A stretch of DNA of 5,496 nucleotides from an uncultured Eubacterium sp. (GTDB taxonomy: Bacteria > Bacillota > Clostridia > Lachnospirales > Lachnospiraceae), in NCBI GenBank assembly GCA_946611445.1, contig CAMODP010000124.1, positions 1 through 5,496 on the forward strand. Direction: 5' to 3'. Of this stretch, positions 1 through 5,471 are shown piece after piece. The position numbers were made by a program, and so were the translations under genes. A model generated the notes under the pieces. It searched no databases. It saw only the letters and a list, made by a program, of their open reading frames with translations, and had not been told where the DNA came from. Numbering within the stretch: position 1 is the stretch's first letter; each line of letters opens with the position of its first letter.

Positions 1-182
1 GCGCAGCCGGCGATCTCATCGGTTGTCTCCGCCCGCGCGCTCTTCGTGGAAAGGGCCGCAAGAAAAGCCGCGTTCTGTGTTGCTGTCGTCTCGCCGCTCA
101 TGATTTCATTCATGACAGCGTATGCCTCATCATATGTGAGATCTCCTTTGTTGACGATCTTTACGATTGCTTCCTTAATCAT
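1..182 (-). CDS. trpD: Anthranilate phosphoribosyltransferase, N-terminal fragment (cut by window edge)
   Basis: The first 60 codons are present; the rest lies beyond the left edge. TrpD transfers phosphoribose from PRPP to anthranilate, the second committed step of tryptophan synthesis, in the cytoplasm. The protein opens [20 protein letters not shown] and continues with a helical segment containing [16 protein letters not shown] and a TTDEIAGC motif. This is the N-terminal helical-bundle domain of the TrpD/nucleoside-phosphorylase class III fold; the PRPP-binding glycine-rich loop would come later and is not visible. The ATG at 182-180 has a GGAG Shine-Dalgarno (195-192) 9 nt upstream. A tRNA-Trp T-box leader lies directly upstream, which independently supports a tryptophan gene over related phosphorylases. 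It is the first gene after the leader, so trpE/trpG do not precede it here. Domain assignment is from recognition of the N-terminus only. Confidence 0.85.
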   Translation of the reverse strand, partial: MIKEAIVKIVNKGDLTYDEAYAVMNEIMSGETTATQNAAFLAALSTKSARAETTDEIAGC

Positions 183-278
183 GGTTCTTTTCTCCTTTTT
201 TGAAACCGTTTTATATGATCCGTTCGCCAAAAATCAGATTACAGACTGTTCAGAATCGGACGGCAGACCTTATCGCAC

Positions 279-321
279 AAAAAAACGTCCCTGACAGAAA
301 AAACCTTTTCTGTCAAGGACG
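279..321 (-). terminator. Intrinsic terminator of the T-box leader
   Basis: On the minus strand the arm CGTCCTTGACAGAAAA (321-306) pairs with TTTTCTGTCAGGGACG (301-286), 16 bp with one G-U wobble and a GGTT loop. A run of seven T follows (285-279). The 5' arm contains the CCUUGA segment needed by the antiterminator, so the two folds exclude each other, as expected for a transcription-attenuating T-box. Confidence 0.93.
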
Positions 322-594
322 AATACTGCACTCTTATTCAGAAATGCGACACGATCCGCGGTGCCACCTTGATTCACGGTATGATCCGTGCTCTTAGCAG
401 GATACCTGCATATCCCCGGCAAATGACGTCTGCCTGCAACGTCGCAGAATACTCAGAGAAAAATGCTTCTCCTTTGACTGCGCCCTCAGCGGTCCATTTG
501 ACAACTTGTTTCTCACCTGACTCTCAGCATCACAGGCTCTCTGTAGAGGCATCACTGCCGTTATCTCCGCGTCAACGGTTTAGTGTATTGAATT
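279..594 (-). promoter_or_regulatory. tRNA-Trp T-box riboswitch leader controlling trpD
   Basis: The minus-strand transcript carries the hallmark T-box sequence AAGGTGGCACCGCG (370-357). Upstream is a Stem I-like region with an AGAGAGCC segment and a GATGCTGAGAG distal loop (about 543-518). The specifier codon reads as UGG (496-494) in the context AAAUGGACC, with the usual purine after it, so it should pair with the CCA anticodon of tRNA-Trp. The acceptor-pairing bulge is UGGC (366-363), whose C fits the G discriminator base typical of bacterial tRNA-Trp. A CACGG/CCGTG hairpin just before the T-box looks like Stem III. For the antiterminator, UCAAGG (372-367) can pair with CCUUGA (318-313), which would break the terminator at 286-321. 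Known mechanism: uncharged tRNA stabilises the antiterminator and permits read-through. About 96 nt of plain leader follow before the trpD start, with nothing notable except its ribosome-binding site. The start at about 594 is inferred from the promoter. Confidence 0.93.
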
Positions 595-600
595 ATCTGG

Positions 601-630
601 ATTTTAGCACAATTTGCTGCAGATCGTCAA
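601..630 (-). promoter_or_regulatory. Promoter of the T-box/trpD transcript
   Basis: The minus strand reads TTGACG (630-625), an 18-nt spacer, then TAAAAT (606-601). A TGC immediately before the -10 hexamer makes it an extended -10 type. Predicted transcription start is near 594, just ahead of the T-box Stem I. The AT-rich stretch upstream (about 631-665) separates it from the end of the dehydrogenase gene. Assignment is by consensus match only. Confidence 0.75.
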
Positions 631-704
631 TGCCTTTTGCGAAATAATCTCACACTATATCGTTGTTTCGCGTGACGGAGGACGATTCTCTGTCACATCC
701 CCGA

Positions 705-1655
705 TCACACCCGGCTGACTACGTTAACCGGACTGCCGCTGAAAAAGCTGCGTATATTCCCGGCCACGACATCAACCAGCCGCTGTCTGGTCTCCTGCCC
801 TTTCCAGCCCATGTGCGGCGTCATGATTACATTTTCCATATCATACAGCGGATTTTCCGCCGCCGGGGGCTCCGTCTCCTGCACGTCCAGTCCCGCTCCG
901 GCGATTGTGCCATTCTGAAGTGCGGCGATCAGCGCCTCCTCATCCACCAGGGCGCCGCGGGAAGTATTGATCAGGAACGCGGACGGCTTCATCGCCGTCA
1001 GCTCTTCCCGCCCGATCAGATGCCTCGTCTCCGCTGTCAGCGGGCAGTGCAGAGACACATAGTCGCTCTCCCGGAGCAGTTCTTCCAGTGAGACATACCG
1101 GAGGCCGTCTTCACGCGGTGTCCGGGTATGCACCAGTATCTGCATATCCATTGCCTCGGCGATGCGGATCATCTGGCGGCCGATGTTTCCCGCGCCGATA
1201 ATACCCAGCGTCTTTCCGTTCAGCTCCGTGTGGGGCACCTGCAGATATTTCGTAAAATTGCTCCTGTCTCCGCGCTCCAGCATGCGTACCTGCTTCTGGA
1301 CGGCAGATGAGAGCGTCAGCATCATCATGACCGCTGTGTGCGCCACCCTGTGAGAGCTGTACGCCGGCACATTACAGACGGTAATGCCCTTCTTGACTGC
1401 GGCATCCAGATCAATGTTGTTGTAGCCGGTGCCGGCCTCGCAGATCAGCTTTACGCTCTCCGGGAAGGCAGCGATCATCTCTGCCGTGACGGGCATTTCC
1501 TTCGTCACAATCGCTGCTGCTCCCAGGATCCGCTCCCGGAACTCCTCTGCCGCTGTGTCAGCGTACACTGCCACATCTTCGGACAGGCCTGAAAAATCCA
1601 GACTTCCGTCATAATTCATTTTTGCCGCATTCAGCACAACTACTCTGCTGTTCAT
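705..1655 (-). CDS. D-isomer-specific 2-hydroxyacid dehydrogenase (glycerate dehydrogenase/hydroxypyruvate reductase-like)
   Basis: The 316-residue cytoplasmic enzyme has the usual length for the family that interconverts 2-oxoacids and D-2-hydroxyacids with NAD(P)H. A substrate-binding half (about 1-105 and the C-terminus) flanks a Rossmann domain with GAGNIG at 154-159. The catalytic triad is visible: Arg233 in NTSRGALVDE, Glu262 in GLDVQETEPP, and His281 in TPHMGW. The Trp after the His is common in glycerate dehydrogenase-like members. At the end of the second Rossmann strand, where NAD-specific enzymes carry Asp, the sequence is HTRTPRE (176-182). This resembles NADPH-using glyoxylate/hydroxypyruvate reductases, so NADP(H) preference is inferred. 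The ATG has a GGAGGA ribosome-binding site (1666-1661) 5 nt upstream. It lies 51 nt after the EEP gene with no obvious promoter between, so co-transcription is likely. The exact substrate cannot be read from the sequence. Confidence 0.88.
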   Translation of the reverse strand: MNSRVVVLNAAKMNYDGSLDFSGLSEDVAVYADTAAEEFRERILGAAAIVTKEMPVTAEMIAAFPESVKLICEAGTGYNNIDLDAAVKKGITVCNVPAYSSHRVAHTAVMMMLTLSSAVQKQVRMLERGDRSNFTKYLQVPHTELNGKTLGIIGAGNIGRQMIRIAEAMDMQILVHTRTPREDGLRYVSLEELLRESDYVSLHCPLTAETRHLIGREELTAMKPSAFLINTSRGALVDEEALIAALQNGTIAGAGLDVQETEPPAAENPLYDMENVIMTPHMGWKGQETRQRLVDVVAGNIRSFFSGSPVNVVSRV

Positions 1656-1706
1656 ACCTCTCCTCCAAAAATATATATCCGTCTTTTCCGGTTACCGCGA
1701 TTATCC

Positions 1707-2879
1707 TCATCCGTCCTTGCCCAGGCGTACTTCCGCCAGCACAGGATTGTGATCCGTGCAGACAAATCCCTTGTCCATTGTCCGGATATTCAACACTTCG
1801 ACATTGTCAGAAATAATGAATCCGTCGATCATATAGAACTGAAAGCTGTCTGTGTCCGCCCCATCCAGCGGCCGGTCCAGGGATCGGCAGGTTGGATGGT
1901 CGCTGTCCATCAGCAGCTGCCAGCCTTCGGGAAACTCCTCCGCGTCTATGACACCCGGCTGCCAGTATCCGTATACGGGATAGGCAGATGCATCTGTGTT
2001 AGAGAAGACCTGGTTGAAATCGCCTCCCGCGATGACGTAGTTCCCGGCATCCCGCTCCTTCTGCAGGAGTTCCCTGAGCATCTGTGTCTGGGCGGCTTTT
2101 CCCTCACCGCTGTCATAGGCTTCCAGATGCAGATTTATGATGACCAGCTCATGCCCGCTGTTCTCCACCGGAATTCTGTGCACGGCCGCGCATCGCTTCA
2201 GGTTAACCGTACGCACCGGCCAGCTGAAGGGACAGGGCAGCTGCACACGCTCCGCCTCTTCTATGGAAAAAGCCGAGAGCGTCATCAGGCCGCTGCTGAC
2301 CTTTCCGATCGGTGGCACCGGGTAGGGCACAAAAGGTGTCCTGAAATTCCAGGCAAAAGTCCAGTCGGTCATCTTCTGCACGCCGTCCAGCACCAAGGCT
2401 GTCTCATCGATGTGATGGGAACGGGCGGAATCTCTGTCTACTTCCTGCAGCAGAATGATATCGGCATCCAGATCCGAGAGACCCTGCGTGATTCCCTTCA
2501 TATTCTCTTCCACACGGGCGGTATCGGCTGTCTGGACCATCGATCCGCCGTCCATAAAGAAATCCGCGTTGTCGCCCAGCGCGCCGTACCCGATATTCCA
2601 GGTCACGACGCGGAGCGTGCCGCCTTCGTGAAGAGCCGTGTCGGAGAAGCCGGCTTCTGCAGTCTCTGTTTCTCCGGTGTCTTTATTATCCGCATCTTCC
2701 GGTCCTGCGTCTGCCGCTTTCACTACCGCAAGAGCCTCCGTGTCCGCCGGACGGTATTCCGTCAGCGTGGCAAACAGGAGGACAGCTGCCGCTGCCGCCG
2801 CTATGAGGAGGAATGCGCAGATCAACACTCTGAAAACCGATTTAATTCCCCCTCTGCCGCCAGTCTCTTTCTTTTTCAT
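1707..2879 (-). CDS. Membrane-anchored endonuclease/exonuclease/phosphatase-family hydrolase
   Basis: The protein has 390 residues. The N-terminus is basic (KKK, R), followed by one hydrophobic helix at about 16-39, then an acidic, Ala/Glu/Asp-rich linker (about 41-87). The rest is an EEP (DNase I/sphingomyelinase-like) domain from about 88 to 386. The metal-dependent active site looks complete: Asn95 in TWNIG, Glu146 in LLQEVD, His251 in NLHLEAYD, Asp287 and Asn289 in GGDFNQ, Asp352 in MIDGFIIS, and Asp376-His377 in TDHNPV. Family members cleave phosphodiesters or phosphomonoesters in nucleic acids, phospholipids or inositol phosphates; the substrate here is unknown. The single N-terminal helix without a clear signal-peptidase site suggests a signal anchor with the catalytic domain outside the cell. 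Its start codon lies inside tcdA, giving a 38-nt overlap, with an AGGAGGT ribosome-binding site, so translational coupling is probable. Confidence 0.87.
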   Translation of the reverse strand: MKKKETGGRGGIKSVFRVLICAFLLIAAAAAAVLLFATLTEYRPADTEALAVVKAADAGPEDADNKDTGETETAEAGFSDTALHEGGTLRVVTWNIGYGALGDNADFFMDGGSMVQTADTARVEENMKGITQGLSDLDADIILLQEVDRDSARSHHIDETALVLDGVQKMTDWTFAWNFRTPFVPYPVPPIGKVSSGLMTLSAFSIEEAERVQLPCPFSWPVRTVNLKRCAAVHRIPVENSGHELVIINLHLEAYDSGEGKAAQTQMLRELLQKERDAGNYVIAGGDFNQVFSNTDASAYPVYGYWQPGVIDAEEFPEGWQLLMDSDHPTCRSLDRPLDGADTDSFQFYMIDGFIISDNVEVLNIRTMDKGFVCTDHNPVLAEVRLGKDG

Positions 2880-3666
2880 CCTGACCTCCTGTGAAAACCG
2901 TTTCTGCCAGGTCCCGGATTACCTCGCTTGCTATCAGCAGGCCCGCAGCCGCCGGGACAAAAGCCGTTGATCCCGGAATGGAACGCCTCCCGGCTTCCGG
3001 TGTCTCCTCAGCCGCTGATCCGGAATATCCCTGCGTTTCTCCGCCGTCCGCTGCGCCGCCTGTTCCCTGTCCCCGCAGCCTGACGGGTTCCTCCCGGGAA
3101 TAGATAACCTTCAGGGACTCTATACCCCGCTTTCTGCATTCCCGTCTCATGATTCTGGCAAGCGGGCAGACCGAAGTGTCATAGAGATCCGCCACCTCCA
3201 GCGCTGCGGGATTGACCTTGTTGCCGGTTCCCATCGAAGAGATCACCGGCACGCCCGCCTTTTTCGCGTTCTCTATGATGGTCAGCTTGCCGGTTACCGT
3301 ATCGATGGCGTCCACGACATAATCATACGCGGAAAAATCCAGCAGATCCTGCGTCGCGGGAAGATAGAACATCTTATACGTCCGGACACGGCAGTCCGGC
3401 GAAATGGACCGCACCCGTTCCTCCGCCGCGTCTGCCTTGTACTTCCCGACCGTCTCTGCCGTGGCCAGAATCTGCCTGTTGAGATTCGTGACCGAAATCC
3501 GGTCATGATCAACCAGATCCAGCGCGCCGATCCCCGACCGGGCCAGCGCCTCCACGACATAGCCTCCCACGCCGCCCAGTCCGAAAACTGCCACACGGCA
3601 CGAGGCGAATTTCCGCATCGCTTCCGCCCCATACAGCAATTCTGTTCTTGAAAAAGGATATATCAT
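2842..3666 (-). CDS. tcdA: tRNA threonylcarbamoyladenosine dehydratase (ThiF/E1-like)
   Basis: This is an E1-like adenylating enzyme of 274 residues. TcdA (CsdL/YgdL) uses ATP to dehydrate t6A37 to the cyclic ct6A form in ANN-decoding tRNAs. Visible features, numbered from the chosen start: FSRTELLYG near the N-terminus, the nucleotide-binding loop GLGGVGG at 29-35, VDHDRISVTNLNRQ at 52-65 with Asp53, Asn61 and Arg64, GKYKADAA at 74-81, DAIDTVTGK at 119-127, TSVCPLARIMRR at 164-175, and the C-terminal PGSTAFVPAAAGLLIASEVI. The start at 3666 is preferred over an in-frame ATG at 3684. A GGGGAG site lies 8 nt before 3666, no such site precedes 3684, and 3684 sits only about 10 nt from the predicted transcription start. 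Residues about 197-228 form a Gly/Ser/Glu-rich linker with no cysteine, where many clostridial homologues carry a Cys-containing insert. First gene of the minus-strand cluster. Confidence 0.9.
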   Translation of the reverse strand: MIYPFSRTELLYGAEAMRKFASCRVAVFGLGGVGGYVVEALARSGIGALDLVDHDRISVTNLNRQILATAETVGKYKADAAEERVRSISPDCRVRTYKMFYLPATQDLLDFSAYDYVVDAIDTVTGKLTIIENAKKAGVPVISSMGTGNKVNPAALEVADLYDTSVCPLARIMRRECRKRGIESLKVIYSREEPVRLRGQGTGGAADGGETQGYSGSAAEETPEAGRRSIPGSTAFVPAAAGLLIASEVIRDLAETVFTGGQDEKERDWRQRGN

Positions 3667-3701
3667 CCGTCTCTCTCCCCGCATTTTCGGTTGTTGGTGT
3701 C

Positions 3702-3730
3702 AGCATATCGGTTTTTTTACTATATTGCAA
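3702..3730 (-). promoter_or_regulatory. Candidate promoter of the tcdA cluster
   Basis: The minus strand reads TTGCAA (3730-3725), a 17-nt AT-rich spacer with a run of seven A, then TATGCT (3707-3702). Predicted start is near 3695, about 28 nt before the chosen tcdA ATG. The hexamers match the sigma-A consensus moderately; the spacing is ideal. It lies 13 bp from the left arm of the structured repeat. Confidence 0.55.
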
Positions 3731-3743
3731 GTACATCCTTTAG

Positions 3744-3896
3744 GTAACTGCTCAGAACCAGGCCGCAGACGCGCCTTCCGCGCTTCCGTCTGCGGCTGTT
3801 AAGGCTCTCGCCATATGGAATTTGAATAAAACAGCCCCTTACAAGCGAGCTTGACAGGTGCTGTTTTTCAAATTCCGCATGGTTCTGTGCAGTTAC
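3744..3896. repeat. Nested inverted-repeat element (MITE/REP-like, about 153 bp)
   Basis: Terminal arms of 17 bp (3744-3760 and 3880-3896) pair with a single T-T mismatch; the left arm is GTAACTGCTCAGAACCA. Inside are two further hairpins. One is a perfect 10-bp stem GCCGCAGACG/CGTCTGCGGC (3762-3771 with 3786-3795). The other is a long imperfect stem from CCATATGGAATTTG (3811-3824) to CAAATTCCGCATGG (3869-3882), continuing through AAACAGC/GCTGTTT to a CAAG-CGAG-CTTG tip (3842-3853). The right terminal arm partly shares bases with this second stem, so the folds may alternate. The element lies upstream of both divergent promoters and is not expected in either transcript, so a DNA-level mobile or repeat element is the simplest reading. 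A separately transcribed structured RNA remains possible. No coding capacity and no clear target-site duplication were seen. Confidence 0.6.
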
Positions 3897-3899
3897 AAT

Positions 3900-3929
3900 T
3901 TGACTTCTTTTCGGCAACCTATATATAAT
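3900..3929 (+). promoter_or_regulatory. Promoter of the NSS transporter gene
   Basis: TTGACT (3900-3905), an 18-nt spacer, then a perfect TATAAT (3924-3929). Predicted start is near 3936, leaving a leader of about 80 nt. The -35 box begins only 3 nt after the right arm of the structured repeat. Confidence 0.8.
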
Positions 3930-3940
3930 AGACTGGAAAA

Positions 3941-3975
3941 ATGCCGGACATCCGGATTCCGGACATGCGCGGCAT
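3941..3975 (+). other. Hairpin in the 5' leader of the transporter mRNA
   Basis: ATGCCG (3941-3946) pairs with CGGCAT (3970-3975), and an inner TCCGG (3951-3955) pairs with CCGGA (3959-3963) around an ATT loop. The octamer CCGGACAT also occurs twice in direct orientation (3944-3951, 3959-3966). There is no T-run, so it is not an intrinsic terminator. It lies just after the predicted transcription start and could be a 5'-stabilising hairpin or an operator. Function is unknown. Confidence 0.4.
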
Positions 3976-4016
3976 AAGAGCAATTCTTCATCTGAGAAGT
4001 AAGGAGGAGTTTAGTT

Positions 4017-5357
4017 GTGGAAAAACAGAGAGAAAAACTGGGCAGCCGTCTCGGCTTTATCATGCTGAGCGCCGGATGCGCGATCGGCTGCGGAAATGTG
4101 TGGAAGTTTCCCTGGATGACGGGTCAGTACGGCGGAGGCGGTTTTGTGCTGGTCTATGTTCTGTGTCTGCTGTTTCTGGGTCTGCCGTCCATGACAATGG
4201 AATTTGCGATGGGACGCGCTTCCCAGGCCAGCCCGGTCCGTATGTACCAGAAGCTCGAAAAACCCGGCCAGAAATGGCACATTCACGGCATTCTGGCTTT
4301 TATCGGCAATCTGGCCCTGATGGCCTTCTACACCGTCGTCACCGGCTGGATGATCTATTATTTTATCATGTTCCTGACAGGCCGTTCGGCGAACCTCGGA
4401 TTTGTCAACATGATCACCAACCCGACCATCAATGTCATCTACCTGTTCATTGCGGTCGTCGTCGGTTTTGTCATCCTCAGCTTTGACCTGCAGGGCGGCC
4501 TGGAACGTGTCACAAAGTATATGATGACTGCCCTGTTCGTGCTGATGATTGTTCTGGCCATTCACAGCGCCACGCTGTCCGGAGCGGCGGAGGGCCTGTC
4601 CTTCTACCTGATTCCCGACTTTTCCAAGATCAACGGATCCGTGATCGTCGGCGCCATGAATCAGGCGTTCTTCACGCTCAGCATAGGCATCGGCTCCATG
4701 GCGATTTTCGGCAGCTATATCGGGAAAGAACACTCTCTGATGGGCGAATCCGTCAGCGTAATATGCCTGGATACCTTCGTGGCGATCATCGCCGGATTCA
4801 TCATGTTCCCGGCCTGCTTCACCTACGGCATCGAGGTCAACGCCGGACCGTCCCTGCTGTTCGATACCATGGCCACTGTTTTCAACAACATGGCAGGCGG
4901 CAGGTTCTGGGGAACACTGTTCTTCCTCTTCATGGTATTTGCGGCCTTCTCCACAGAACTGGCCGTATTTGAAAACATTCTCGCCTGTGCGCGTGAGCTG
5001 ACCGGCTGGAGCCGCCCGAAAGGCTGTCTGTTCTGCGGCATCGGGATCTTCCTCCTGTCCCTGACCACCGCCCTGGGCTACAGCGTATTCCACTTCCAGC
5101 CCTTCGCGGAAGGCAGCGCCTGGCTGGATTTCTGGGACTTCATCGTCAGCACCAACCTGCTGCCGCTCGGCGCCCTGGTCTTCTCCATCTTCTGCTGCTA
5201 CAAGATCGGCTGGGGATGGGACAATTTCATAGCCGAGGCAAACGCCGGAAAGGGCCTGAAGGTCCAGCCCTGGATGAAGCCGATCTTCAAGTATTTCGTG
5301 CCGATCTGCGTCGCAGCACTCTACGTGTACGGCATCGCAACCTTCCCGTTCAGGTAA
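4017..5357 (+). CDS. Neurotransmitter:sodium symporter (NSS/SNF)-family Na+-dependent amino-acid transporter
   Basis: The 446-residue membrane protein has about 11 predicted helices: roughly 11-33, 41-63, 88-120, 138-155, 163-183, 207-235, 245-270, 295-325, 337-357, 370-395 and 424-444. This is the short bacterial NSS form, like MhsT. These carriers import amino acids driven by the Na+ gradient. Diagnostic motifs are REKLGSRLGF at the N-terminus, the unwound TM1 segment GCAIGCGNVWKFP (20-32), GGGGFVLVYVLC, LGLPSMTMEFAMGRASQ (54-70), a TM6 stretch with FFTLSIGIGSM (218-228), and AAFSTELAVFEN in TM8 (309-320), whose S312/T313 fall near the expected Na2 site. The gating Arg of LeuT (R30) is Lys30 here. 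GTG is the start: AAGGAGG (4001-4007) lies 9 nt upstream and the conserved REKLGSRLGF would be lost from the next ATG. The gene is monocistronic in view, with its own promoter and terminator. Substrate is undetermined; hydrophobic or aromatic amino acids are typical. Confidence 0.9.
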   Translation: MEKQREKLGSRLGFIMLSAGCAIGCGNVWKFPWMTGQYGGGGFVLVYVLCLLFLGLPSMTMEFAMGRASQASPVRMYQKLEKPGQKWHIHGILAFIGNLALMAFYTVVTGWMIYYFIMFLTGRSANLGFVNMITNPTINVIYLFIAVVVGFVILSFDLQGGLERVTKYMMTALFVLMIVLAIHSATLSGAAEGLSFYLIPDFSKINGSVIVGAMNQAFFTLSIGIGSMAIFGSYIGKEHSLMGESVSVICLDTFVAIIAGFIMFPACFTYGIEVNAGPSLLFDTMATVFNNMAGGRFWGTLFFLFMVFAAFSTELAVFENILACARELTGWSRPKGCLFCGIGIFLLSLTTALGYSVFHFQPFAEGSAWLDFWDFIVSTNLLPLGALVFSIFCCYKIGWGWDNFIAEANAGKGLKVQPWMKPIFKYFVPICVAALYVYGIATFPFR

Positions 5358-5383
5358 ATTTAAAATCCGGCTATGCCGGCGGG

Positions 5384-5416
5384 GGAGACAGGGGTCAGAC
5401 CTCTGTCTCCTTTTTT
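5384..5416 (+). terminator. Intrinsic terminator of the transporter gene
   Basis: A 27-nt hairpin (5384-5410) with GGAGACAGGGG pairing with CCTCTGTCTCC around a TCAGA loop, followed by six T (5411-5416). It begins 27 nt after the stop codon. A smaller CCGGC-TAT-GCCGG hairpin (5367-5379) lies between the stop and the terminator. Confidence 0.88.
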
Positions 5417-5434
5417 GTATAAATTTTTGCGGAG

Positions 5435-5471
5435 CAAAAAAACAGGAGACAGCGGTCTGACCCCTGTCTCC
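5435..5471 (-). terminator. Opposing intrinsic terminator (for a convergent gene beyond the right edge)
   Basis: Read on the minus strand, hairpin 5471-5445 (GGAGACAG stem, one C-C mismatch in the stem) is followed by TG and then a run of seven T (5441-5435). It is the reverse complement of the preceding terminator with one base changed. The gene it would serve must lie to the right of the window and is not visible. Confidence 0.65.

Larger units (their letters stand above)
5384..5471. repeat. Inverted pair of 27-nt hairpins, REP/BIME-like
   Basis: The unit 5384-5410 and the reverse complement of 5445-5471 agree at 26 of 27 positions. The 34-nt middle is AT-rich and roughly symmetric (TTTTTTG on the left, CAAAAAAA on the right). 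The core GGGGTCAGACC resembles hairpin repeats mobilised by REP-associated tyrosine transposases in other bacteria; that resemblance is from memory and no transposase is present here. A partial third copy of TGTCTCC occurs at 5478-5484. Confidence 0.6.

Noticed and set aside
46..647. Plus-strand open frames over the trpD start and the T-box
   Set aside because: They are shadows of trpD and of a structured leader on the opposite strand and lack convincing ribosome-binding sites.
672..696. Hairpin GTGAC...GTCAC after the dehydrogenase stop, considered as a terminator
   Set aside because: The stem is short and imperfect and no T-run follows on the minus strand. Read-through toward the T-box promoter region cannot be excluded, but a terminator is not supported.
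1749..2894. 381-codon open frame on the plus strand opposite the EEP gene
   Set aside because: It is antisense to a gene with an intact catalytic motif set, its translation is rich in His, Arg and Cys with no recognisable domain, and it has no good ribosome-binding site. Long antisense frames are common in GC-rich genes.
3682..3684. Upstream ATG as the tcdA start
   Set aside because: There is no Shine-Dalgarno before it and it lies only about 10 nt from the predicted transcription start. The ATG at 3666 has a well-spaced GGGGAG and begins the conserved MIYPFSRTELL segment.
3800..3807. GTTAAGGC, similar to an integron attC core
   Set aside because: There is no matching RYYYAAC partner in the right position, no gene cassette and no integrase. 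The match is most likely chance.
3720..3983. 87-codon minus-strand frame across the divergent intergenic region
   Set aside because: It runs through the inverted-repeat element and both promoters, and its translation is unlike any recognised protein.
4011..5093. 360-codon open frame on the minus strand opposite the transporter gene
   Set aside because: The translation is dominated by Asp, His, Gln and Gly, as expected from the reverse of hydrophobic membrane codons. It has no domain and no initiation signal.
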